Positions 8,838 to 16,461 of a stretch of DNA of 64,000 nt are shown here, piece after piece; the first letter of the stretch is position 1, and each line of letters starts with the position of its first letter. The stretch covers positions 209,090-273,089 of the forward strand of contig NZ_BMRO01000012.1 in assembly GCF_014648675.1 (NCBI RefSeq), read 5' to 3'. The stretch is from Actinomadura livida. GTDB lineage: Bacteria; Actinomycetota; Actinomycetes; Streptosporangiales; Streptosporangiaceae. The position numbers were made by a program, and so were the translations under genes. The notes beneath the pieces are model-generated. The model did not search any database. It was given only the letters and a program-made list of their open reading frames with translations, and was not told where the DNA came from.

Positions 8838-10418
8838 TCACCCCACCGAGGACATGTTGAGCGTTCGGAGCCGGTGCCGGTCCACCTTGCCGCCGGCGTT
8901 CCGCGGAAGCCGGGGCACGGTCTCGAAGGACACCGGCGGCATGGCGGCGCCGAAGCGCCGCCGGAGCTGGGCCCGCCAGGTGGCCGGACGCGCGGGTTCG
9001 TGCACCGGCACGATGTACGCGACCAGGCCGGTGACCAGCCCATCGGGATCCGTCTGGGGCACCACGGCGCACTGCCGCACCGAGTCCAGCGCCTCCAGCG
9101 CCATCTCGATGTCGGTCAGTTCCAGCCGGATGCCGAGGAACTTGATCTGCTCGTCCGCGCGCCCGGCGAACTCCAGGGTGCCGTCGGGGCGCAGGCGGCC
9201 GAGGTCACCCGTCCGGTACCACCGGCCGCCGTCCCACCCGGGGTCGCCGGGCGGCGCGGGGACGGGCGGGCGGAACGGGTCGCGGTGGCCGGCGGCGGCC
9301 CCCACGTAACCGGGCGTCACGTAGGGGCTGTGCAGGACGATCTGCCCCTCCGCGCCCGGCGGGCACGGCCGGTCGTCCTGGTCCAGGACGAGCACGCGGC
9401 GGCCGGGGATGGCGCGGCCGATCGGCACGGTGCCGTCCACCGGGCCGGTGACCGGATGCCAGGTCGCCAAGATCGTTTCGGTCGGTCCGTACAGATTGGT
9501 CAGCCGGGCGGCGGGCAGCGCGGCGCGCAGCCCGCCCGCGAGTTCCCCGGGCAGGGGTTCCCCGGCCAGGAGAATGTCGGTCAGCCTTCCCAGGTTCCGG
9601 GCGCGCCCGTCGGCGAGGACCTTGAGCAGTGCCCGCGCGAAGCTGGGCACCGTCTGGAACACCGTGACGCCCTCGGCCTCGAGCCAACCGGCGAGCTTCT
9701 CGGGGTGCGCCCGGATCCGCTCCGGCACCGGGCACACCGTCGCACCCGTGGTGAGCGCGGCGAACAGCTCGCACAGGCTCGCGTCGTATCCGGGGGCGGC
9801 CCACTGCGCCACACGAGCGCCGGGCCCCAGCCCCAGATGCCCGCCCAGCCATTCGACGAACTGCGCGAGCGCCGCATGCGATTGCGGAATCCCCTTCGGC
9901 ACGCCCGAGGACCCGGAGGTGTAGGCGACGTAAGCGCGCGCCTCCAGTCCGGACACCGCCCCCTTGGCGGGGCCGGCGGCGACCGGAGCCGATCCCGTCT
10001 CGTCGGATGACTCGGCCATGTCGAGGAGGCGGCCGCCCAGTTCGGCGCGGTACCAGCCGGCCAGTTCGTCCGCCGCCTCCCGGTCGCCGTCGCGGATCAG
10101 GACGCGCGGGCGCAGTTCGGCGAGCACCGTCCTGCCGCGCTCCCCCTGGTCGCCAGGCCCGAAGCAGACCACGTGGGCACCGGCCGACAGCGCGCCGAGC
10201 ACGGCCGCCGCCTGGCGCGGCCCGGGGGCCAGCCGCACGGCCACGGCGCGCCCGCCCACCGCGCCCAGCTCGTCCCTGACGCGGTCCGCCCGCTCGACCA
10301 GCGCACCATAGGAGACCGACTCGCCGGCCCAGGAGACCGCTGCCGCGTCGGGGGCGCGGACCGCCCACGCGCGCACCCGCTCGTGGACCGTCCCGCTAGC
10401 GGACGGGACGCCGCCCAT
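8838..10418 (-). CDS. Free-standing NRPS adenylation enzyme (beta-tyrosine activating, SgcC1-like)
   Basis: This 526-aa adenylation enzyme has A3 YTSGSSGVPKG (166-176), A5 NLYGPTET (308-315), A7 YRTGD (401-405), A8 GRADEQIKFLG (419-429) and the A10 lysine K511. There is no fused carrier or condensation domain. By alignment to PheA by eye the pocket begins D-A-C (from YDASLC), with the conserved Asp235 that binds an amino group. It would load an aromatic beta-amino acid onto the discrete carrier protein. ATG 10418 comes 1 nt after the dioxygenase stop, and its own stop is 5 nt before the aminomutase start. The beta-tyrosine preference is inferred from context. Confidence 0.9.
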   Translation of the reverse strand: MGGVPSASGTVHERVRAWAVRAPDAAAVSWAGESVSYGALVERADRVRDELGAVGGRAVAVRLAPGPRQAAAVLGALSAGAHVVCFGPGDQGERGRTVLAELRPRVLIRDGDREAADELAGWYRAELGGRLLDMAESSDETGSAPVAAGPAKGAVSGLEARAYVAYTSGSSGVPKGIPQSHAALAQFVEWLGGHLGLGPGARVAQWAAPGYDASLCELFAALTTGATVCPVPERIRAHPEKLAGWLEAEGVTVFQTVPSFARALLKVLADGRARNLGRLTDILLAGEPLPGELAGGLRAALPAARLTNLYGPTETILATWHPVTGPVDGTVPIGRAIPGRRVLVLDQDDRPCPPGAEGQIVLHSPYVTPGYVGAAAGHRDPFRPPVPAPPGDPGWDGGRWYRTGDLGRLRPDGTLEFAGRADEQIKFLGIRLELTDIEMALEALDSVRQCAVVPQTDPDGLVTGLVAYIVPVHEPARPATWRAQLRRRFGAAMPPVSFETVPRLPRNAGGKVDRHRLRTLNMSSVG

Positions 10419-10419
10419 G

Positions 10420-11301
10420 TCACATGCTCCCGAGAAGCGGCGGATCGACGTCCGCGTGCTCGAGGACGGTGTAGGGGTTGCGCATCTCCACCCAGCCCAG
10501 GTCCGGCGGGCAGGAGTCGTAGCCGAGCAGCCGCCGCACCTCCTCCGGGTAGGCCATCGCCGCGATCTTCGGGACCGCGAGGTACTGGTTCTCCTCCTGG
10601 CGCAGGTTGGCCAGGTCCAGGCCGATCGTCAGCCCGGTGCGCGGCTCGGCGTCCCGGTTGGCGCCGCCGCCGTGGTAGACGCCGCCGAGGAAGACCAGGG
10701 CCGATCCCGCCGCCATCTCCGTCGGCACGCACTCCCGGTAGGAGGGCGGCCGCTCGTCGTCCCAGTGATGGCTGCCCGGGATGACGAGCGTGCCGCCGTT
10801 GAGCTCGGTGAACTCGCTCAGCGCGAGCATCACCTGGACCCTGCTCGTCGGCCCGGGGTGGCGGCGCAGGTGGAGCGCGTCGTCGCGGTGCAGCGGCTGC
10901 CTGCCCTGCCCGGGATGGATCTGGATCGCCTGCGTGACGCTGATCTGGATGTTGGGGGTGACCGTCACCCGTTCCCGCCCCATCCAGATCGGCACCGGCC
11001 GCTGCATGATCGCGCGGGCCGCGCCGAGGAAGAGCGGGTGGGTGACGACCGGGGTCAGCTCGGTGGTGCGGGCGAACAGCGAGGAGACCCGGCGGGTGCG
11101 GGTTCCGCTGGTGGCGTCGCCCCCGTAGCCGCTCTCCGCCAGCGCGTCCCCGAGGTCCTCCCAGAGAGGGCCGAGGACGGTGTCGTTGACGAAGTCCTCG
11201 ATGATGACCGCGCCGTCGGCCTCCAGAACGCCGAGCACGTCGTCGAGCCCGGCGTCCGGCCCGACACGTGCGAGGCCGCGCCTGCGCGCGTCGCCGGTCA
11301 T
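10420..11301 (-). CDS. Phytanoyl-CoA dioxygenase family hydroxylase (Fe/2-oxoglutarate)
   Basis: This 293-aa PhyH-family protein has the iron triad H138-R-D140 and H210 (VYHGGG) and a downstream arginine R221 that would bind 2-oxoglutarate. It sits between carrier and adenylation genes, overlapping the former (TGATG) and nearly touching the latter, so it belongs to the operon. Family members hydroxylate free or carrier-bound amino acids and polyketide intermediates. Characterised C-1027-type beta-tyrosine pathways do not, as far as I recall, use such an enzyme, so it may mark a different tailoring step. GTG 11304 directly upstream is an alternative start. Confidence 0.85.
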   Translation of the reverse strand: MTGDARRRGLARVGPDAGLDDVLGVLEADGAVIIEDFVNDTVLGPLWEDLGDALAESGYGGDATSGTRTRRVSSLFARTTELTPVVTHPLFLGAARAIMQRPVPIWMGRERVTVTPNIQISVTQAIQIHPGQGRQPLHRDDALHLRRHPGPTSRVQVMLALSEFTELNGGTLVIPGSHHWDDERPPSYRECVPTEMAAGSALVFLGGVYHGGGANRDAEPRTGLTIGLDLANLRQEENQYLAVPKIAAMAYPEEVRRLLGYDSCPPDLGWVEMRNPYTVLEHADVDPPLLGSM

Positions 11302-11564
11302 CACGCGGCGGTGTCCAGCCGCGCCACGATCGCGCTCGCGAAGGTGTCGAGGTCCGGGTCCTCGAACAGCTCGCCCACGTCGACCCAGATGTCGAGCTCC
11401 TCCTCGATCCGGGTGACGATCTGCACGGCGGTGATCGACTGGCCCTTCAGCTGAAAGAACGAGGCCGTCTCCTGGCCGGGCTGCACGTCGAGCAGCTCGT
11501 TCCAGATTTTGGCGATATGCTCCCGCACTGCCGAAGGCGCGGAGGTGACGGCTTCCTCACCCAT
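11301..11564 (-). CDS. Discrete peptidyl carrier protein (SgcC2-like)
   Basis: This 87-aa carrier protein has its phosphopantetheine attachment serine at S43 in FFQLKGQSITAVQ. The usual GG(H/D)S is replaced by KGQS, but the FFxL and S(I/L)xAVQ surroundings are intact, so it should still be modified. ATG 11564 has AGGAG 8 nt upstream. It is the first gene of the six-gene biosynthetic operon. Its partners are the free adenylation enzyme (loading) and the free condensation enzyme (unloading). A frame extending to 11756 has no coding character. Confidence 0.88.
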   Translation of the reverse strand: MGEEAVTSAPSAVREHIAKIWNELLDVQPGQETASFFQLKGQSITAVQIVTRIEEELDIWVDVGELFEDPDLDTFASAIVARLDTAA

Positions 11565-11791
11565 GGAATTGCTCCTGATTCTCAGCCCGCCCCGGGCGCT
11601 CACCCGGCTTCCTCGAAGCAGCCTCGCAGCCCCCCACCAGGGAGCACATCTCCAGGATTGCGTGCTGCCGCCGCGGCCCCGCCGCGACATCGGCCATGGC
11701 GATTCCGAAGAAATGGCGGACTTCTCGGCGCCTAATTCGAGGCGCGTCGCGCGCATTCGATTGCACCGGACGCGCCGCGGCTCAATGCCGG

Positions 11792-12487
11792 CTAACGGTC
11801 CTCGTTCCGTTCGAGGCGCAGCCTGCGCGGCATCGGCGGGAGGTCCCGCACGGTGATCAGCGACGCGGCGACGGCCTTGTTGACCGCGTCGATCCGCGAC
11901 ACCGCGTCGAGCTTGCCGAAGATGTTGCGCAGATGCCGTTTGACGGTGGCCTCGGTGAGGTTCAGCCGGGAGGCGATCTGGGTGTTGCTCAGCGCCTGCG
12001 CGGTCAGCTCCAGCACCTCCAGCTCGCGCGGCGACAGCAGGTCGGCCGCCGGCTGCTGGGCCTGGGCCAGGCTCTCCTGGGAGACCGCCAGCACCACCCG
12101 GCCGTCCCCGGAGTGCGCGCTGCGCACCGCGGCCAGCAGCTCCTGGCGGCGCACGCTCTTCAGCAGGTAGCCGCTGATGTCGGCGGCGAGCAGGCTGCGC
12201 AGCAGCCGCGGCCCGTCGTACATGCTCAGGATGATGACCTTGGTGTTCGGCGACCTCTCGCGGATCCGCCGCACGGTGACGGTGACGTCCTCGCCCGGGA
12301 TCTCGACGTCGAGCAGGACCACGTCCGGGCGCCGCTCGGCGATCATGGCCACCGCGCCGGCGCTGTCCCCCGCCTCACCCACGACCCGGAAGTTCTCCTC
12401 GGCGTCGAGGATCTCCCGCAGACCTTCGCGCAGCAGGGCATGGTCGTCCACAATTACGATCGTGATCGGCTTGTGCTGCCGCACCAT
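11792..12487 (-). CDS. NarL/FixJ-type response regulator
   Basis: This 231-aa protein has a receiver domain with acidic pair D14-D15, phosphoacceptor D60 in VVLLDVEIPG and the conserved lysine in GYLLKS. A LuxR-type HTH follows (about residues 150-205, LSPRELEVLELTAQALSNTQ). GTG 12490 is an alternative start. It lies 206 bp downstream of a cognate-type histidine kinase and 227 bp upstream of the biosynthetic operon in the same orientation, so it is a good candidate for a pathway-situated regulator of that operon. Confidence 0.92.
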   Translation of the reverse strand: MVRQHKPITIVIVDDHALLREGLREILDAEENFRVVGEAGDSAGAVAMIAERRPDVVLLDVEIPGEDVTVTVRRIRERSPNTKVIILSMYDGPRLLRSLLAADISGYLLKSVRRQELLAAVRSAHSGDGRVVLAVSQESLAQAQQPAADLLSPRELEVLELTAQALSNTQIASRLNLTEATVKRHLRNIFGKLDAVSRIDAVNKAVAASLITVRDLPPMPRRLRLERNEDR

Positions 12488-12693
12488 CACGCTCGCCGAG
12501 CCGAAGATCTCATCACAGCCCCGCCCTCGTTTTCGCCAAGACGATCAGGTCCGCCGAAATGATCCCCTCGGATACGTGCCTATCCTCGTGATTACTTGCA
12601 AGTTGCGCAATACCTCCCGCGATGTCGTGGGATGCCGCACAGTGGACTCGATAGTATGTTCTTCAACCACTCTGCCGGGCAGGCGCGGACCGC

Positions 12694-13797
12694 TCAGGTC
12701 ACCGGGTCCTCGCGGCGCTCGGGCGGGAACCGCGCGAGCAGCTCGACCTGGGTGCCCTTCCCGCGCTCGGAGAGCACGGTGAGCGACCCGTCCAGGAGGG
12801 CGGCGCGTTCGGTCATCGACGCCAGGCCGGTGCCGTCCGACCGGCCCTGCTCGGTGGGCTCGAAGCCGATGCCGTCGTCCTTGACCACGGCCCGCAGCTC
12901 GTCCGGCGAGATGTAGACGTTGATCAGGACCAGGTCCGGCTCGCCGTGCGCGAGCGCGTTCCGGATCGCCTCCCGGATGATCAGGAAGGACTCGTCGCGG
13001 ACGATGTCGGGCAGCCAGGTCTCGTCGCCCGTCACGCGCAGGGTGAGCGTCCCGTCGCCCTTGGGGATCGACTCGATGTAGGCGGTCAGCGCCTTCTCCA
13101 GGCTCTGCGGGTTGTCCAGGCGGAGGTCGAGCATGAGACCGCGCAGGTTCTCCATGGCCTCCACCACCGCCTCCTGCGCCCGCTCCAGCCGGTTCGTCGC
13201 CGCGACGGGCACGCGTTCCGCCACGTCGCCGAACAGCTCCAGCTGCCGGTGCGCCACGCCCAGCCCGTTGCCGACCCGGTCGTGCAGCTCCCGGGCGATG
13301 CGGCGCCGCTCGCCGATGTGCGCCTCGTGGATCCGGGAGAGCAGGTAGCTCATGTACGCGCCGGTGGCCTCCCGGATCCCCACGGTGATGCTCCTGGTCA
13401 GCGCCAGCAGGACGACCGCGTAGGTGTCCAGCGGGCCGCTCTCCAGATGCCGCGCGGCCGAGCGCACGACGGTCTCCATGAGGATCATGGCGGCCTGCCA
13501 CGACTCCCGCGCGGGCGTGGCCTTGGCCGCCCGGGCCTCGCCGATGTTCCGGGCCAGCAGCTGGGCGTTCTCGTTCACCTGGACGCGGCCCGCGCGGACG
13601 CTCCGGACGACGTCGGTGATGGCCTGGTCGGCGTGGGCCAGCGCCTGCCTGGTCGCCAGCGGGTCGTTGACGATGGAACTGCCCTCCGCGCGGAGGGCGC
13701 GCAGGTATTCGGCAAGGATCGTGGAACGCTCCGCCTCGATCCGCTCGGCAATCGAATGCCGCGCGGTCACCACGCCATCGTCCGTTCTCGCCACCAC
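12694..13797 (-). CDS. Soluble NarL-family sensor histidine kinase
   Basis: This 367-aa kinase has a HisKA_3 dimerisation/phosphoacceptor block RRIARELHDRVGNGLGV (H172) and a C-terminal HATPase with DDGIGF and GTGLASM motifs. No membrane segment is visible, so it senses an internal signal through its roughly 150-residue helical N-terminus, which I do not recognise. The GTG start at 13797 has GAAGGGG upstream. It would phosphorylate the response regulator encoded next. The 206-bp gap between the two is unusual for such a pair and contains the small palindrome ACTTGCAAGT (12594-12603). Confidence 0.88.
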   Translation of the reverse strand: MVARTDDGVVTARHSIAERIEAERSTILAEYLRALRAEGSSIVNDPLATRQALAHADQAITDVVRSVRAGRVQVNENAQLLARNIGEARAAKATPARESWQAAMILMETVVRSAARHLESGPLDTYAVVLLALTRSITVGIREATGAYMSYLLSRIHEAHIGERRRIARELHDRVGNGLGVAHRQLELFGDVAERVPVAATNRLERAQEAVVEAMENLRGLMLDLRLDNPQSLEKALTAYIESIPKGDGTLTLRVTGDETWLPDIVRDESFLIIREAIRNALAHGEPDLVLINVYISPDELRAVVKDDGIGFEPTEQGRSDGTGLASMTERAALLDGSLTVLSERGKGTQVELLARFPPERREDPVT

Positions 13798-14012
13798 TCC
13801 ACCCCTTCAGTTGCACCGCCTCCCGACCTGGTCGGCGCGCTGGCAGGGTGGAGGTGCCTCCCTGACTGCCGACCATTCTAGGTGGCCCATGAAGCTGACG
13901 TAAATCCCCGACGCCTATGACGGCGACGCTCACACAATTGTTCGCACGAATGACGACGGTGCGGATTCGGCGGTTCACGCAATGATCACCGCGGGCACCG
14001 AGGATGCCAGTG

Positions 14013-14864
14013 TCAGCTGGGAAGCCGCACCTTCCGCAGAAAGGCGGGCAGCAACCAGGGACGACGCCCCCACACCATGATCCGGCCGGTGAGCGCGGCG
14101 CGCGTCCTGCTCAGCCGCCCGAAGAGCACGAGGTTGAGCGCGACCGGGTCGAAATGAAGCTTCACATCGACGTTTGGTCCTGGCTTTTCAACCGTGACCA
14201 GCCCGTCCGTAAGGACCATTACGGCAGGCTCGGTATGCCGGGACCGGAACTCGACCGCGATCCGGCCCCTGCGTTCCAGCCGGTCCCAATCCAGCAGACG
14301 GCCGTACCCGTACCTGGTCACCCCCAGCAGGAACAGTTCGAAGAACAGCGCGGCGTCGGCGGCGGAGACCTCCCACCGCGCGCCGGTGGCGCGGGCGATG
14401 TCCCGCCCGTGGATCTGCATCTCGTTGACCAGGTGGGCGAGGACTCCGGCCGCCGGGACCCGGGAGCCGCCCAGCCAGTCGATCGGACGCCCCGGATCGG
14501 TGCCGTCGGTCGCCCGCAGCATCGCGGCGATGTCCGCGCGCAGCCGGTCCGCCAGCGCACGCGGATCGCGTTCGGCGAGGTCGCGCAGCCCCACCTCGTT
14601 CAGGTCCGCCACCGTGTCGACGGTGACGTCCCCCATCATGTCGTGCAGCGCGGAGATGGGCGGCGCCGGCCCGGCCGGGTCCAGCATCGCGGCGTAGGAC
14701 TCCGAGATCGCGACCACGTGCGCCGCGGTGTCGGCGACCGTCCAGTCGGCGGTGGCCATCGCGTGCGGCGGCACCGCGAGCAGCAGGTCGGCGAACCGGT
14801 CACCGACCGCGCCGACGGCCCGGCGGACCGCTAGCCATCTGGCGGAGTAAACGGCCGTTTCCAT
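14013..14864 (-). CDS. Maleylpyruvate isomerase-family protein (DinB/MDMPI-SCP2-like)
   Basis: This 283-aa protein begins with a DinB/MDMPI-type four-helix domain with spaced histidines (AAHVV near residue 49 and LAHLVNEMQIHGRDIA in the middle). It ends with an SCP2-like alpha/beta domain. The family includes mycothiol-dependent isomerases and transferases, many of unknown substrate. ATG 14864 is chosen because GGGGG lies 8 nt upstream; the frame runs on to 14942. It is separated from the histidine kinase by 215 bp. It could be a detoxification or self-protection gene for the cluster, but nothing in the sequence proves that. Confidence 0.75.
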   Translation of the reverse strand: METAVYSARWLAVRRAVGAVGDRFADLLLAVPPHAMATADWTVADTAAHVVAISESYAAMLDPAGPAPPISALHDMMGDVTVDTVADLNEVGLRDLAERDPRALADRLRADIAAMLRATDGTDPGRPIDWLGGSRVPAAGVLAHLVNEMQIHGRDIARATGARWEVSAADAALFFELFLLGVTRYGYGRLLDWDRLERRGRIAVEFRSRHTEPAVMVLTDGLVTVEKPGPNVDVKLHFDPVALNLVLFGRLSRTRAALTGRIMVWGRRPWLLPAFLRKVRLPS

Positions 14865-15073
14865 GTGCACAACCCCCAGCCGACGAGTCTGTGCGCCCAT
14901 GCTGTACCACGCACCCCGCTCCCGCTTCTTTACACGTGTCACACGCGGCCGGAATTAGCGCAATCTAAAAGAAAACCCGAGGTCGAGGCTCTATAACCTG
15001 CCAGTTAATTGTCCGGGCGGCACAATTCCCGTCGGGCATCCCCGGTACGCCCACCACGGTGGAGGGACGGCAG

Positions 15074-15649
15074 ATGACCAGCAAGGTGAGCGCCGCGAGA
15101 GGCGGCTTGGCCTGGCTCAACACGCGAGGCCACAAGACCGCGGTCACGGTCTTCATGATCATCGTGGTCGCCCACTGGGCCGAGCACATCCTGCAGGCGA
15201 TCCAGATCTGGGTGCTGGGCTGGTCCAAGCCCGAGGCGCGCGGCGTCCTCGGCATACCGTTCCCCTGGCTGGTCGAGTCGGAGTGGATGCACTACGGCTA
15301 CGCCATCGTCATGCTGGCCGGGTTCTTCCTGCTGCTCCCCGGCTTCGTCGGCCGGTCCCGGAACTGGTGGGCGCTGGCGCTGGGCATCCAGTTCTGGCAC
15401 CACATCGAGCACCTGGCGCTGCTGATCCAGGCCCTCACCGACTCCAACCTGGCCGGGAAGCCCGTGCCCACCAGCTTCATCCAGCTGCTCGTGCCCCGGG
15501 TCGAACTGCACCTGTTCTACAACGCGGTCGTCACCCTGCCGATGATCGTGGCCATGATCCTGCACCGGCGGGCGAACTCCGCCGAACGCGCGATCATGGA
15601 GTGCCTCTGCGCCGTCGAGGTGAAGCCGAAGCAGAAGGTCGGGGTATGA
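15074..15649 (+). CDS. Membrane protein with histidine clusters, function unknown
   Basis: This 191-aa protein has about four hydrophobic segments (near residues 22-47, 72-92, 97-122 and 147-165). Histidine-rich motifs sit at the membrane edges: H34-W-A-E37-H38, H109-H110-I-E-H113 and E144-L-H146. That pattern resembles metal sites of integral-membrane oxidases or desaturases, but I do not recognise the family and it is short for one. ATG 15074 has GGAGGG upstream and is preferred over GTG 15059. A second membrane protein follows 13 nt later, so the two are probably co-transcribed. Confidence 0.7.
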   Translation: MTSKVSAARGGLAWLNTRGHKTAVTVFMIIVVAHWAEHILQAIQIWVLGWSKPEARGVLGIPFPWLVESEWMHYGYAIVMLAGFFLLLPGFVGRSRNWWALALGIQFWHHIEHLALLIQALTDSNLAGKPVPTSFIQLLVPRVELHLFYNAVVTLPMIVAMILHRRANSAERAIMECLCAVEVKPKQKVGV

Positions 15650-15662
15650 GGCGGGCCGGGGT

Positions 15663-16169
15663 ATGAGGTCCACGTTCCGTCCCGCCGCCTTCGACGTGAT
15701 GGTCATGCTCGTCGGCGGCCTCATCCTGGGGCTGGTGCTGACGCAGCTGCCCCAGGCGCTGCGGGCCGCCGACGCGGAGGCGGGGACGCCCGGCGTCTTC
15801 ACGGCCGAGTCCCGGAGCTGCATCAGTCACCCCGGCCACACGTCCTGCAGCTGGCAGGGCCGGTTCCGGTCCGACGACGGGACGAGCCAACGCGTTGACG
15901 TCGGCCTCTACGGAGACGGCCCCGGAGTGAGTCCCGGCGATCAGGTCACGGCGCGCGACATCGGCAGGTCGGGACACGTCTACATGATGTCCGGCAGCCG
16001 CGAATGGATCATGTCGGCGCTGCTCGGCCTGCTGGCCCTGTTCCTGCTCCACCGGGGCGGCCTGTTCCGGATGTTCCGCACGGACTCCGGCCCGGTGCGG
16101 TCCAGCGAACCGCCCGGTGACTCGCAACGTGACCTCCAGGACGATCCGCAGGGCTCGACCCCGGCGTAG
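15663..16169 (+). CDS. Small membrane-anchored protein with extracytoplasmic domain
   Basis: This 168-aa protein has an N-terminal membrane segment (about 10-30) and a second one (about 117-133). The roughly 80-residue domain between them has a C-I-S-H-P-G-H-T-S-C motif, which could form a disulfide or hold a metal. The C-terminus is polar and acidic. ATG 15663 has GGGG just upstream. It follows the histidine-cluster membrane protein by 13 nt and is likely in the same transcript. The function is unknown. Confidence 0.6.
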   Translation: MRSTFRPAAFDVMVMLVGGLILGLVLTQLPQALRAADAEAGTPGVFTAESRSCISHPGHTSCSWQGRFRSDDGTSQRVDVGLYGDGPGVSPGDQVTARDIGRSGHVYMMSGSREWIMSALLGLLALFLLHRGGLFRMFRTDSGPVRSSEPPGDSQRDLQDDPQGSTPA

Positions 16170-16194
16170 TCGGCGCCCGCCGGCACGGCGCCCG

Positions 16195-16208
16195 GCACGG
16201 CGCCGTGC
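16195..16208. terminator. GC-rich palindrome between convergent genes
   Basis: GCACGGCGCCGTGC is a perfect 14-nt palindrome lying between the converging stops at 16169 and 16216. The flanking repeats of CGGCACGGCG could extend it into a hairpin. It is a weak terminator candidate without a clear T-tract. Confidence 0.3.
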
Positions 16209-16215
16209 GCGGCCT

Positions 16216-16461
16216 TCAGGCGCGTCTGTGGCCGCGGATGGCGCGGAGTATCCGCAGCGGGAACAGGCCGATCAAGGGGGCGCGGTTTCCCAGGTCGTCG
16301 CGGTCCTTGCGGTCGAAGGCGGTGGCGTAGCGCCGGGCGTCGGCGGCGGTGGGGTAGGTCTTGCTGCCGCCGGCCCCGCATTCCCGGACGCAGTCCCAGC
16401 GCATCGTCTCGGCGTCGGCGGTGAAACGGTAGTCGTGGCCGAGCAGTCGGCAGCGCATCAT
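16216..16461 (-). CDS. Small conserved-type protein, possible zinc binding
   Basis: This 81-aa protein starts CRLLGHDY and then has WDCVRECGAGG, so three or four cysteines and a histidine could hold a zinc ion. A conserved-looking basic tail follows. Its ATG overlaps the stop of the MFS-fusion gene (ATGA), so it is translated with it. The sequence looks like a small actinobacterial family of unknown function. A second in-frame ATG is the next codon. Confidence 0.65.
   Translation of the reverse strand: MMRCRLLGHDYRFTADAETMRWDCVRECGAGGSKTYPTAADARRYATAFDRKDRDDLGNRAPLIGLFPLRILRAIRGHRRA

Noticed and set aside
7097..9043. Alternative minus-strand frame over the aminomutase
   Set aside because: Frame-shifted reading of the same gene; the correct frame carries the MIO motif and Y63.
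5836..9309. Very long open frame on the plus strand (over 1100 codons)
   Set aside because: It is the antisense shadow of the glycosyltransferase and aminomutase genes. Its translation is low-complexity His/Arg/Gly/Val with no domain, typical of high-GC DNA.
11565..11791. Possible small gene between carrier protein and response regulator
   Set aside because: Open frames here lack ribosome sites and coding bias; more likely the promoter region of the biosynthetic operon.
12594..12603. ACTTGCAAGT palindrome between histidine kinase and response regulator
   Set aside because: Only 10 bp and a single copy noticed; too weak to call an operator, mentioned only under the kinase.
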